A stretch of DNA of 40,324 nt from an uncultured Saprospiraceae bacterium (GCA_937973945.1 CALJIY010000078.1:1-40324); one strand, 5' to 3'. Shown: positions 8,727-18,062, counted from the first letter of the stretch. Translations and numbers: made by a program. The notes: generated from the sequence alone by a model not told the origin.

Positions 8727-10041
8727 TCAAATCTTTACCAAGATAAAAGTCAATTATCTTTAGTCGAAATACATAATCGTATTTTGATTGAATTACATTT
8801 AGTTCTGCGGCATCTAGGTTACCTTTTGAATTGGTGAATTCTAAAGTATTGATAGCTCCTAACTCATACATTTTTTGCGCATTATTATAAGAAGCTTTAG
8901 CAGCGTCCAAAGCTGTTTGATTAGCGGCTAATTGTGATTTAGCGGCTCTTGCACTAGCAATGGCATTTTGGATATCTGCTTTTAGTGCTTGTTTCGCTTG
9001 CTTGTTTTGAACTTCTGCATTGATTACGCCTAATCTAGCTCTTTCCACAGCTAATTTAGTTCTATTCCTATTATAAATGGGAATAGATAGTTGAGCACCA
9101 AGTGTTTGCCCTAAGTTATTATCTAATTGAGTAAAATATTTAGGATTTTGAAAGTTAGGGATGTTTGCATAATTCGAATTAATTTGAGCAAAGAGATCAA
9201 TCTGAGGTAAACCTAATGATTCAGCGATAGGAATATCTAATTGAGCACTTTCCATTCTTAATTCACTCGCTTTAATAGATGGCTGTGCATCTAATGCCTG
9301 CACGTAAATTTCTTCTAAGGAAAGAATTTCTTCTGCACTAGGAATAACATCTGTTGGGACCTCCACCCTAATATCTTGAGCAGGGTCCAACTCTAATAGA
9401 TTTTTTAAATTAACCAAATTAATAGCTACGTTATTCTGAGCTGTAACTAAGTTTTGCTGATTTCTGGCTTGCTGTGCTAATATTTCTAAGCGCTCATTTT
9501 TTGGCAATACGCCGGCATTAATACGCTTGTCTGTTTGCGCTAATTGCGTATCTGTTAGTTTTAGTTGATTTTGAGCAATAGCCACTTGTTCTTGAGCTAA
9601 TAATACGTTCAAATAAACAGAAGATATTTGTAAAGCGATATCATTTTGCATCGTCTGTGCCTCTGCTTTTGCGGCTTCTATTTCAAGACTACTTTTTTCA
9701 ATAGAATTTTTGATTCGACCGCCACTATATACATTCATGCCTGATGATATAGATACTTGACTATTTCCAATTCGTTGATTTCTAAAATCGTTTGTGGTAG
9801 GATCAATCGTTCTTCCAAAATTAAAACCACCATTGATATTGGCATTTAAATTAGGATAGCGCGCAAATTTATCTTCTTTATTATTTATGACTGCTTGTTG
9901 AATGGCAATTTCAGATTGACGAAGATTTAAGTTGTTCTTTTGAGCATGTTCTATGCACTTTTGCAGAGACCAGACTTCTTGTGCTTGTACATTATAACAA
10001 ATTATACAGAGTAATGTTAGTAAAAAGGTATTTCGTATCAT
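8716..10041 (-). CDS. TolC-family outer membrane efflux protein
   Basis: Start at MIRNTFLLTLLCIICYNVQAQ (10041); WSLQKCIEHAQKNNLNLRQSEIAIQQ and repeated TolC helical hairpins. Confidence 0.92.
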   Translation of the reverse strand: MIRNTFLLTLLCIICYNVQAQEVWSLQKCIEHAQKNNLNLRQSEIAIQQAVINNKEDKFARYPNLNANINGGFNFGRTIDPTTNDFRNQRIGNSQVSISSGMNVYSGGRIKNSIEKSSLEIEAAKAEAQTMQNDIALQISSVYLNVLLAQEQVAIAQNQLKLTDTQLAQTDKRINAGVLPKNERLEILAQQARNQQNLVTAQNNVAINLVNLKNLLELDPAQDIRVEVPTDVIPSAEEILSLEEIYVQALDAQPSIKASELRMESAQLDIPIAESLGLPQIDLFAQINSNYANIPNFQNPKYFTQLDNNLGQTLGAQLSIPIYNRNRTKLAVERARLGVINAEVQNKQAKQALKADIQNAIASARAAKSQLAANQTALDAAKASYNNAQKMYELGAINTLEFTNSKGNLDAAELNVIQSKYDYVFRLKIIDFYLGKDLSIE

Positions 10042-10246
10042 TTTGTATCTTTTCGGATGATTTACTATTAGTTTTCTGAATTGCTTTTTGGCGTATAACA
10101 GATTTCCTACAATAATAACAAGTCCTACGAATAACAAAGTCATTATTTATATTAAAGGTCCAGAATTATGGATTAAAGGTAAGTAAAATGCGATTATTGG
10201 CAGAATTTCTTATAAATATTAAAGAAATGGGAAGGCGGTTTAATAC

Positions 10247-10312
10247 TAGTTTAGACCTCTGATTGGGGTAGGGAAACATAATAAAGACTGCTCGGACCAG
10301 AGGTCTAAGCTA
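10247..10312. repeat. REP-like inverted repeat
   Basis: TAGTTTAGACCTCTG...CAGAGGTCTAAGCTA (11 bp perfect; 15 bp with one G-T pair). Confidence 0.65.
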
Positions 10313-10325
10313 CGGATATGACGAT

Positions 10326-10931
10326 TTACTTCAATGCTTTAATTTTTTCAAAAAGCACATCTTCATCTCCTGTACGGTATTTTCGTTTGTGATACACTAT
10401 ATTACCTTCGGCATCATACAAAAATACTTGTGGTAAACCATTTAGGTTACCCGGCATAACTCTAGAAAAGCCTTTGTTGGTATCATGATATGCTTCAAAA
10501 GGCCATTGACTTTCAGACACCCTTTTAGTGAAATTAGCGTAATTCTTTTGGAAATCCGTAGACACCGCATAGAAATTGAAATCTTCCTCTGCTATCCATT
10601 TTGGGTACTTTTCTTTTAATGCTTTGAGCTCTAGCCCACAGGGATAGCAGGTTGTTAACCAAAATAAGATAACAGTCGGTTTTCCATTTTTTTTGAAGGT
10701 GGAGGAGGAGTTTAAGGCAGTACCCTCTACATTAGTTAAATCCACATTATATGGATAATCTGTAGCAATAGGTAGTCCTTCTGTGGGTATAGTGCCTTTG
10801 TAATGAGCAGGAACTTTAAATGTAGGAACAGTAGCTGTAGCTACCTTTTCGACAGGAGGTGCTGTTACTTGTTGAGATTGGCAAGCAACGAATGAAAGTA
10901 ATATAAAGGGAAGGAAGAATAGTTTTTTCAC
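10326..10931 (-). CDS. TlpA-like thioredoxin-fold lipoprotein
   Basis: GTG start at 10931 gives VKKLFFLPFILLSFVACQSQ (lipobox); redox motif LTTCYPCGLELKAL. Confidence 0.85.
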   Translation of the reverse strand: MKKLFFLPFILLSFVACQSQQVTAPPVEKVATATVPTFKVPAHYKGTIPTEGLPIATDYPYNVDLTNVEGTALNSSSTFKKNGKPTVILFWLTTCYPCGLELKALKEKYPKWIAEEDFNFYAVSTDFQKNYANFTKRVSESQWPFEAYHDTNKGFSRVMPGNLNGLPQVFLYDAEGNIVYHKRKYRTGDEDVLFEKIKALK

Positions 10932-11011
10932 AAGTCTATATTTTTGTGTGTCCACATATGTGACTGATACAATCAAAAATACATCAAATAGAATGCCTTG
11001 GCAAGTTAAAT

Positions 11012-12814
11012 ATGGAAAAAAGACTAATTAGATACCAAGAAAGAGCTACGAAATATGCTGATTCAGCAGTAGCGCTAAAAAGCCGATACAATTATTTCTC
11101 AATCATTAGGTTAGTGACTTTTTTCGCTAGCATATTTTTGATCATTTTTGTTTTTACTAAATGGAATGCGTGGGCAGGTATGGCTTTCTTAGTCCTATTT
11201 CTGATAGCTTTTGCTCGGTTTATTTTCTGGCATCGAGCCATATTGACGAAAGCTAAGCACCACCAATATCTTGCGACTATAAATGAGGAAGAACTGGATG
11301 TCTTAAACCATCAATACCACCACTTTGATAATGGTGATTTATTTATTGATCCAGCACATCCATATAGTGTAGACTTGGATATTTTCGGAGATTACTCCAT
11401 CTTTCAATATTTCAACCGCACTTCTACTAGTATCGGTAGGGAATCCCTAGCTATCTATTTAACTCGAATGCCAGAAAAGGCAGAGATCTTAGACCGGCAA
11501 GCGGCTGTTCAAGAACTGCAAGATCAACTAGATTGGCGACAAAATTTGCAGGCATATGGGCGAGATTCTATTGATAATCCAGAACACCTACGATTACTAA
11601 ATTTATGGCTATCAGATGAACCATTTGTTAGCACTAGTCGCTGGCTAAACTTAGCATTATATCTCGTTCCTATTTGGATGGTTATAGGGATTGGGTTGTC
11701 TATCTATTATATGTCTTGGCAATTGATGATTTTATTTATCATTTTGCCAGGCATTATTCTTAGTCGGAATGCCACCAAGGTAAATGACACCCATTTGCGA
11801 ACAACACATGCTGCAAAAATGCTATCCTCCTATGCAAAGTTGATGCAACATATAGAACCAACTGCTTTTAAATCAACTAAATTAATCACGCTTCAAAAGA
11901 AACTGAATAGCAACAACAAACTAGCTTCTGCATCTATTCGTCAATTATCTTATATCATCGAGCAGTTAAATGTCCGGTATAATGTATTTGCCGTCTTTTT
12001 AAATTTAATAGGATTGTGGGAACTACAATGGGTGTCAAAATTAGAAAAATGGAAAGCGGCAAATAAAGCTAATTTACCAGAATGGTTTATAGCTCTACAA
12101 GAATTTGAGGCACTCAATAGTATAGCAACTACCTATTACAACAATCCAGATTGGCAATTTCCAACGATCCACGAATCAGATCATTTAGTAGGAGATGCTA
12201 TGGGGCATCCATTGATCCATAGGAGCAAAAGAATCACGAATGATTTTCAAAGTCCTACTCAAGCACATATCAAACTAGTGACTGGTTCTAATATGGCGGG
12301 TAAAAGTACCTTCTTGAGAACAGTTGGTACGAATATCGTATTAGCTATGACGGGATCACCTGTTTGTGCAAAATCATTGCAACTACCTATGCTACAAGTG
12401 TATACGAGTATGCGAACGCAAGATGCTTTACACGAAAGTACTTCTTCCTTTTACGCAGAATTAAAACGTTTAAAAATCATTATTGAAGCGGTTGAAAAAG
12501 GTGAAAACATCTATTTTCTAATGGATGAAATTCTAAAAGGAACCAATTCAAAAGATCGACATACCGGATCTCGAGCATTGATTCAACAAATGATTAAAAG
12601 TAAGGGGGCAGGAATTATTGCGACCCATGATCTAGAATTGGGCAATATGGAAGCTGCTGCCAATGGAGCTATTGAGAATTTATGCATGGAAGTTGCAGTA
12701 GATAATGGGGCGCTAAGATTTGATTATAAACTAGAAAAAGGCGTCAGTAAAAGCTTTAATGCTACTATTCTGATGAAAGAAATGGGTATTGCCATCGAAG
12801 AGGAAGACCTGTAG
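11012..12814 (+). CDS. MutS-related ATPase with N-terminal transmembrane region
   Basis: Walker A TGSNMAGKSTFLRTVG; Walker B IYFLMDEILKGTNSKDR; ATHDLELG; two hydrophobic segments near the N-terminus and another pair around residues 210-250. Confidence 0.9.
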   Translation: MEKRLIRYQERATKYADSAVALKSRYNYFSIIRLVTFFASIFLIIFVFTKWNAWAGMAFLVLFLIAFARFIFWHRAILTKAKHHQYLATINEEELDVLNHQYHHFDNGDLFIDPAHPYSVDLDIFGDYSIFQYFNRTSTSIGRESLAIYLTRMPEKAEILDRQAAVQELQDQLDWRQNLQAYGRDSIDNPEHLRLLNLWLSDEPFVSTSRWLNLALYLVPIWMVIGIGLSIYYMSWQLMILFIILPGIILSRNATKVNDTHLRTTHAAKMLSSYAKLMQHIEPTAFKSTKLITLQKKLNSNNKLASASIRQLSYIIEQLNVRYNVFAVFLNLIGLWELQWVSKLEKWKAANKANLPEWFIALQEFEALNSIATTYYNNPDWQFPTIHESDHLVGDAMGHPLIHRSKRITNDFQSPTQAHIKLVTGSNMAGKSTFLRTVGTNIVLAMTGSPVCAKSLQLPMLQVYTSMRTQDALHESTSSFYAELKRLKIIIEAVEKGENIYFLMDEILKGTNSKDRHTGSRALIQQMIKSKGAGIIATHDLELGNMEAAANGAIENLCMEVAVDNGALRFDYKLEKGVSKSFNATILMKEMGIAIEEEDL

Positions 12815-12905
12815 TTGCTTAGGACTGTAACAATTGATACTAGGAATAGTAAAACTTATAAGTAGTGGAATAAGTTATAAAGTTTTGCTTGGTCAACATC
12901 TGAGT

Positions 12906-12980
12906 GGGATGGCCCGACAAAAATACCGGAGATGAGGGAATATATTCCCGAACCGCTTGCGGATGGGCTGGCTTTTTGTC
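12906..12980. repeat. REP-like element (copy 1)
   Basis: GACAAAAATACCGGAGATGAGGGA...TTCCCGAACCGCTTGCGGATGGGCTGGCTTTTTGTC; core shared inverted with 30066-30205. Confidence 0.8.
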
Positions 12981-13120
12981 TAGGGTTTTTGGTTCTTTTC
13001 TTTTGCTATACTCTTTATGCCTCTAGGCATAAGCCTGCGCAGAATGCAAAAAGAACAATGTTTATTTCTGGAAACTTCTTTTACTACTAAGTTCTAATAC
13101 GATTCACAAAAATTAATCAC

Positions 13121-13999
13121 ATGAAAGGAATTATTCTAGCTGGTGGACTAGGCACTCGATTATATCCACTTACAATGGCAGTGAGTAAGCAGATGATGCC
13201 CGTTTATGATAAGCCAATGATCTATTATCCATTATCGACTTTAATGTCTGCTGGAATAAAAGATATATTGATTATCTCAACACCTCAAGATTTACCTAAT
13301 TTTTGGAAATTATTAGGAGATGGTAGCCAAATTGGCTGCAATTTCAGCTATATAGAGCAAAAAGTACCTAATGGATTAGCGCAGGCTTTTGTGTTAGGGG
13401 AGCAATTCATCGGGAATGATAGTGTAGCCTTGATATTGGGAGACAATATTTTTTATGGTGCTGGCATGTCAGAAACCATGCAGCAAAGTGTAGATCCAGA
13501 AGGCGGGGTAGTCTTTGCCTATCAAGTAGCCGACCCTGAGCGATATGGCGTAGTGGAGTTTGACGAGCAGTTAAATGCGGTATCTATCGAAGAGAAACCA
13601 GCCAAGCCAAAATCTAATTTTGCGGTACCTGGATTATATTTTTACAATAATAGTGTTATTGATATTGCTAAGAATCTAGAACCAAGTCCTAGAGGAGAAT
13701 ATGAAATCACCGATGTCAACAAGCATTACTTAGAAATGGGGAAGCTTCGAGTTGGAGTTTTTGGACGTGGGATTGCTTGGCTAGATACAGGAACGCATGA
13801 TTCCTTAATGCAAGCAGGCCAGTTTATACAAGTAATAGAACAACGCCAAGGTTTAAAAATTGGCTGTATTGAAGAGGTTGCTTATAATATGGGCTTTATT
13901 GATGAGGCGCAATTAGAAGTGCAAGGACAGCGATTTATTAAAAGTGGCTATGGAGAATACTTGATGAATTTACTAAATCGTAAAACGCAATTGGCTTAG
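13121..13999 (+). CDS. rfbA: Glucose-1-phosphate thymidylyltransferase
   Basis: [63 protein letters not shown]; 292 aa. Confidence 0.97.
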   Translation: MKGIILAGGLGTRLYPLTMAVSKQMMPVYDKPMIYYPLSTLMSAGIKDILIISTPQDLPNFWKLLGDGSQIGCNFSYIEQKVPNGLAQAFVLGEQFIGNDSVALILGDNIFYGAGMSETMQQSVDPEGGVVFAYQVADPERYGVVEFDEQLNAVSIEEKPAKPKSNFAVPGLYFYNNSVIDIAKNLEPSPRGEYEITDVNKHYLEMGKLRVGVFGRGIAWLDTGTHDSLMQAGQFIQVIEQRQGLKIGCIEEVAYNMGFIDEAQLEVQGQRFIKSGYGEYLMNLLNRKTQLA

Positions 14000-14015
14000 T
14001 TTTTATATGTTATAA

Positions 14016-14138
14016 TCAGGTCGAACGAAAAGTCCAAATCATAATATATAATTCATTGAAAAATGCTTGGATCGATGGTTGAAGTTTGTAACTTTCTTCC
14101 ACCAATACATATTATAGAAACGACTTTTCGTTTGCCCT
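14016..14138. repeat. Long imperfect inverted repeat, MITE/REP-like
   Basis: CGAACGAAAAGTC (14022-14034) / GACTTTTCGTTTG (14122-14134), with inner GGTTGAAGTTTGTAACTTTCTTCCACC. Confidence 0.65.
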
Positions 14139-14144
14139 AATATT

Positions 14145-14189
14145 ATAATGAAGTTCTTTAGGAATATATTTCTCAAAGAACTTCATTAT
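14145..14189. terminator. Hairpin terminator
   Basis: ATAATGAAGTTCTTT...AAAGAACTTCATTAT, 13-15 bp stem. Confidence 0.65.
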
Positions 14190-14355
14190 TCTCTCTAATT
14201 CCTACCTGATTTGTTATAGAACCTACCTGAAAATCATAATTTCCTTCCTATTTTTGTCATAAGTAGTATTCCTGCCTTTACCCACTTTCAAGATTAGCCT
14301 TTTCTTATTAACTTGTAGGTTATTTTTGCATAGATCGACCTCATAAATAAGATGT

Positions 14356-15789
14356 ATGAAGCAATCCACCAGCAGGAGGAATTTTTTGCGCCAATCAACT
14401 ATGGCCAGTATTGGGTTTTTAGGCCTACAAATGTTTGTAGCAACTACCCTTCAATCCTGTGGAGAGCAGTCTACCCCCGTTGAAGAACAATTACTAAAAG
14501 CAAAGTACGGTAAACTAAGGAGGGCTAGAGGGGGGGAACTAAACTTGCCTAGAGGTTTTTCTTATAAAATTATCGCTAGAAGGGGCGATCCAATGAGCGA
14601 TGGCCTAGTTCACCCCGATAAGCCTGATGGTATGGCGACATATATAGGCGGCAATGGTCGAGTGATTTTGGTAAGAAATCATGAATTAATGCCGACTAAT
14701 TTTAGTGCATTTGGAAGAAGCTATGAACATTTAGAAAAAATAGATCCCTCTAAAATTTATGATTTTAGAAATGGTAACCTCCCTTGTAGTGGAGGAACGA
14801 CTACTTTGATTGTGAATGAAGATACTTTGGAAGTGGAGCAGTCTTGGCTTAGTTTGACGGGTACCTTAAGAAATTGTGCCGGTGGAGCCACGCCTTGGGG
14901 CACTTGGATTTCTTGTGAGGAGATTGTTATTACTGCTGACAATGGATATGAACAAGCACATGGGTATAACTTTGAAGTACCCATTACGGAAAATATACAC
15001 CTAGCAGCGCCAATCCCTTTAAAGGCGATGGGACAGTTTAATCATGAAGCGGTTTGTGTAGATCCTAAAACTAGTATCGTTTACCAAACAGAGGATAGAG
15101 AAGATGGATTGATTTATCGCTTTCTGCCAAATCAACCAGGTAAATTAGTTAAAGGTGGAAAATTGCAAGCTTTAGCAATTAAAGGGAAAAAAAGTGCCAT
15201 TACCAGGAATTGGAAAATAGATGATCAAATTTTTCCATTAAATGAACCGCTAGCAGTAGAATGGATTGATTTGGAAAATGTAGAATACATAGAAAACGAT
15301 TCTTTGCGCATGCAAGGCTTTCAAAATGGGGCTGCAAAATTTGCAAGAGGAGAAGGGATGTGGTTTGGCAATCAAGAATTGTATTTTGCCTGCACTAGTG
15401 GTGGGGTAACTAATACGGGGCAAATATTTAGGTATACACCGAGCCCTTATGAAGGAACACCTGATGAAGCAGAGCAGCCTGGTCAAATAGAATTATTTTT
15501 AGAACCAAACAATGGCGAACTATTAAGATATTGTGATAATTTGACGGTTGCTCCGTGGGGAGATGTTATTTTTTGTGAAGATAATGCTAGGCCTCGTGTT
15601 GTAGGCATTACAAAGAGTGGAGAATTTTATAAAATTGCAGAGAATATCGGCTTCGAATCAGAATTTGCTGGTGGCGTTTTTTCTCCATCAGGTAGAACCT
15701 ATTTCGTAAATATTCAACATGCAGGCTTAACGATCGCCATTCAAGGCCCATGGACAAAACGGGCAAAAAGAAAAATAGGTAGCGCTTAA
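14356..15789 (+). CDS. PhoX/DUF839 family protein, probable Tat-exported lipoprotein
   Basis: MKQSTSRRNFLRQS twin-arginine motif, then QSCGEQ; VLVRNHELMP, PWGTWISCEE, FNHEAVCVDP, VYQTEDRED, WFGNQELYFACTSGG. Confidence 0.88.
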   Translation: MKQSTSRRNFLRQSTMASIGFLGLQMFVATTLQSCGEQSTPVEEQLLKAKYGKLRRARGGELNLPRGFSYKIIARRGDPMSDGLVHPDKPDGMATYIGGNGRVILVRNHELMPTNFSAFGRSYEHLEKIDPSKIYDFRNGNLPCSGGTTTLIVNEDTLEVEQSWLSLTGTLRNCAGGATPWGTWISCEEIVITADNGYEQAHGYNFEVPITENIHLAAPIPLKAMGQFNHEAVCVDPKTSIVYQTEDREDGLIYRFLPNQPGKLVKGGKLQALAIKGKKSAITRNWKIDDQIFPLNEPLAVEWIDLENVEYIENDSLRMQGFQNGAAKFARGEGMWFGNQELYFACTSGGVTNTGQIFRYTPSPYEGTPDEAEQPGQIELFLEPNNGELLRYCDNLTVAPWGDVIFCEDNARPRVVGITKSGEFYKIAENIGFESEFAGGVFSPSGRTYFVNIQHAGLTIAIQGPWTKRAKRKIGSA

Positions 15790-15795
15790 AAAAAA

Positions 15796-15842
15796 GCTCC
15801 AACGGAGCGACATCTGGTAGACCATGCAAAGCCATGGGACAA
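15796..15842. repeat. REP-like multi-hairpin element
   Basis: GCTCCAACGGAGC, TGGTAGACCA and CCATGCAAAGCCATGG: three successive small palindromes. Confidence 0.55.
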
Positions 15843-15853
15843 AAAGAACAAAC

Positions 15854-16969
15854 ATGAGAAATATTATTTTAACAACAATCATTGCCCTATTATCAATAGG
15901 GCTATTTTCAAGCACCGCAATCGGTCAAGTAGACACCGCACAGGTATACAACTTAGTAGACCAAATGCCACTAATTCCAAACTGTGGCAATATGGATACC
16001 AGTTATGTAGCAAAGCAAAAATGCACACAAGATTTACTATTAGATTTTATCTATAGAAATGTTCAATATCCAGATTCTGCTCGTTTTAATGGAATCGAAG
16101 GGATGGTGGTTCTTAGCTTTGTCATAGGACGGGATAGTATGATTAAAGAATCTAAGGTCGTAAAAGATATAGGTGGAGGATGTGGTGCTGCGGCGCTGTA
16201 CGTCATCAATGCAATGAACCCAATGAATTTAAGATGGATGCCAGGGAAGAAAGAAGGGGTGCCAGTAGATGTAAGAATGACCATTCCTGTAAAATTCAAG
16301 ATCAAAGAAATACCACCTTATACGTTCATTAACGGAGATACAGTTTATACAGAATTTGAGAAACCTTTAACTTATAAAGGAGGCCCGACAGCTCTAGCTA
16401 ATTTCATTAATACAAATAAGAAATATCCGGTAACCGGTAATACCACTTGTGGTGTCGGAACAATAGAGGCAAAAATACTCGTGCGGGCATCTGGCGCAAT
16501 TGAAATATTAGAGCTTCATGATTTTAATAGTTTAGGAGTAGATTTTCAGTTTGAAGGAATTAGTGCCATTAATGCAACGACGGGGCAATGGGAGATGGCA
16601 GAATATCAGGGAAGAAAGGTACCTACGACCTATGTCATAAGAATTGATTTTCAACCTAGCGTTGATGGATGTAAAAATGTAACGGATAATTTTAAAACGG
16701 CACAAGAATTAGCCGCAACAGGTAGCGCGCTATTTAATGAGGGTGCACAGGAAGAAGGCTTGGCGAAATTAGACGAGGCGGTCACCTTATTTCCCAATAA
16801 TGCAGAATATTTATATGCTAGAGGACAAGCCCATATGGAATTGAACCAGATGGAGAAAGCCTGCACGGATTTAACCAAAGTCAAGGAGTTATTGTTAGTA
16901 AGTTGGGTCGATAATTTGTTGCCTTTAATTTGTAATCCTGCTTTGCAACAAGAAACTAGTGGAAATTAG
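15854..16969 (+). CDS. Exported protein with two TonB C-terminal-like domains and a TPR-like tail
   Basis: Signal peptide MRNIILTTIIALLSIGLFSSTAIGQ; YPDSARFNGIEGMVVLSFVIGRDS...VKFKI; second YPVTGNTTCGVGTIEAKILV; tail LFPNNAEYLYARGQAHMELNQMEKACTDL. Confidence 0.8.
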   Translation: MRNIILTTIIALLSIGLFSSTAIGQVDTAQVYNLVDQMPLIPNCGNMDTSYVAKQKCTQDLLLDFIYRNVQYPDSARFNGIEGMVVLSFVIGRDSMIKESKVVKDIGGGCGAAALYVINAMNPMNLRWMPGKKEGVPVDVRMTIPVKFKIKEIPPYTFINGDTVYTEFEKPLTYKGGPTALANFINTNKKYPVTGNTTCGVGTIEAKILVRASGAIEILELHDFNSLGVDFQFEGISAINATTGQWEMAEYQGRKVPTTYVIRIDFQPSVDGCKNVTDNFKTAQELAATGSALFNEGAQEEGLAKLDEAVTLFPNNAEYLYARGQAHMELNQMEKACTDLTKVKELLLVSWVDNLLPLICNPALQQETSGN

Positions 16970-17007
16970 GTGGTACTTTTGTATTCCGTAAACAAAATCA
17001 TAAAAAA

Positions 17008-17919
17008 TTGAAATCAAAGATAGTCATAGGTACCAGAGGTAGTAAGCTAGCATTGTGGCAAGCAAACTTCACCAAAGATCAATTAGAAAAACTAGGTCTA
17101 ACAGTGGAGTTAAAAATTATTAAAACCAAAGGAGATAAAATCCAGCATTTGAGTTTTGATAAAATAGAAGGGAAAGGATTCTTTACAAAGGAATTGGAAG
17201 ATGCTTTATTAAGTGGACAAGTAGATATGGCGGTTCACTCTATGAAGGACTTACCAACGACTTCGCCTGAAGGACTGGTGATTGCGGGGGTATCTTATAG
17301 AGCTAATCCTGCGGATTGGTTAATTATTAGAAAAGGACAGGAAGATACTTCTAAAATATATCAATTAAAAGAAGGGGCAATTGTAGGTACTTCTTCTGCG
17401 CGCCGCAAAGCGCAATTATTAAACATCCGAGCAGATGTTCAAGTAAAAGATATTAGAGGGAATGTGCCTACTCGTTTGAATAAATTAGCAGCAGGTGATT
17501 TTGATGCCATTCTTTTGGCAGCCGCAGGTATGGAGCGATTGGAAATGGATTTGACGCCTTTTATCGTTATTCCGCTTAATCCAAAAGAATTTGTTCCTGC
17601 CCCTGCACAAGGTGTTTTGGCTTTTCAGACTTGTGCTGCGGATAAAGAAACCCGTCGGATTATTCAACAATTACATCATAAAGAGGTGGCTGCTAGAACG
17701 AATATAGAACGAAAGGTGTTGCAATTTTTTCAAGGAGGGTGCCAGATGCCACTAGGTGTTTATTGCGAGCAAGATGCTGCGGGTAATTATCATGTATGGG
17801 CAGCTAAGGCGGAGGCTTGGGACGGAGAGATAAAACGAATTCGATATTCTGCTAGTACGAATTATTTATTAGCGGAAGAGATTGTAAAGCAGTTAAAAGA
17901 AGAGATCTTATTGAAATAG
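17008..17919 (+). CDS. hemC: Hydroxymethylbilane synthase (porphobilinogen deaminase)
   Basis: TTG start; IGTRGSKLALWQA, MAVHSMKDLPT, IVGTSSARRKAQLL, RGNVPTRLNKL, FFQGGCQMPLG. Confidence 0.97.
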   Translation: MKSKIVIGTRGSKLALWQANFTKDQLEKLGLTVELKIIKTKGDKIQHLSFDKIEGKGFFTKELEDALLSGQVDMAVHSMKDLPTTSPEGLVIAGVSYRANPADWLIIRKGQEDTSKIYQLKEGAIVGTSSARRKAQLLNIRADVQVKDIRGNVPTRLNKLAAGDFDAILLAAAGMERLEMDLTPFIVIPLNPKEFVPAPAQGVLAFQTCAADKETRRIIQQLHHKEVAARTNIERKVLQFFQGGCQMPLGVYCEQDAAGNYHVWAAKAEAWDGEIKRIRYSASTNYLLAEEIVKQLKEEILLK

Positions 17920-17921
17920 AA

Positions 17922-18062
17922 ATTGTGCTTAGTAACGATGAACTAATAACTCCGTCTCTTAGATTTTAAAAGGAGTCTTTTTTCTATAGGTTTTCAACCC
18001 ATTGAAAAAAAAACTCATTTTAAAATCGACTGACTTATTTTTTTGTCGTTACTAAGCACAAT
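17922..18062. repeat. MITE-like element, 141 bp with 17-bp perfect terminal inverted repeats
   Basis: ATTGTGCTTAGTAACGA (17922-17938) / TCGTTACTAAGCACAAT (18046-18062). Confidence 0.8.

Noticed and set aside
14757-15915. Minus-strand ORFs over the PhoX-like gene and following junction
   Set aside because: Overlap a well-supported CDS; no signal, domain or plausible start context.
16063-17670. Minus-strand ORFs over the TonB-domain and hemC genes
   Set aside because: Antisense shadows of strongly supported CDSs.
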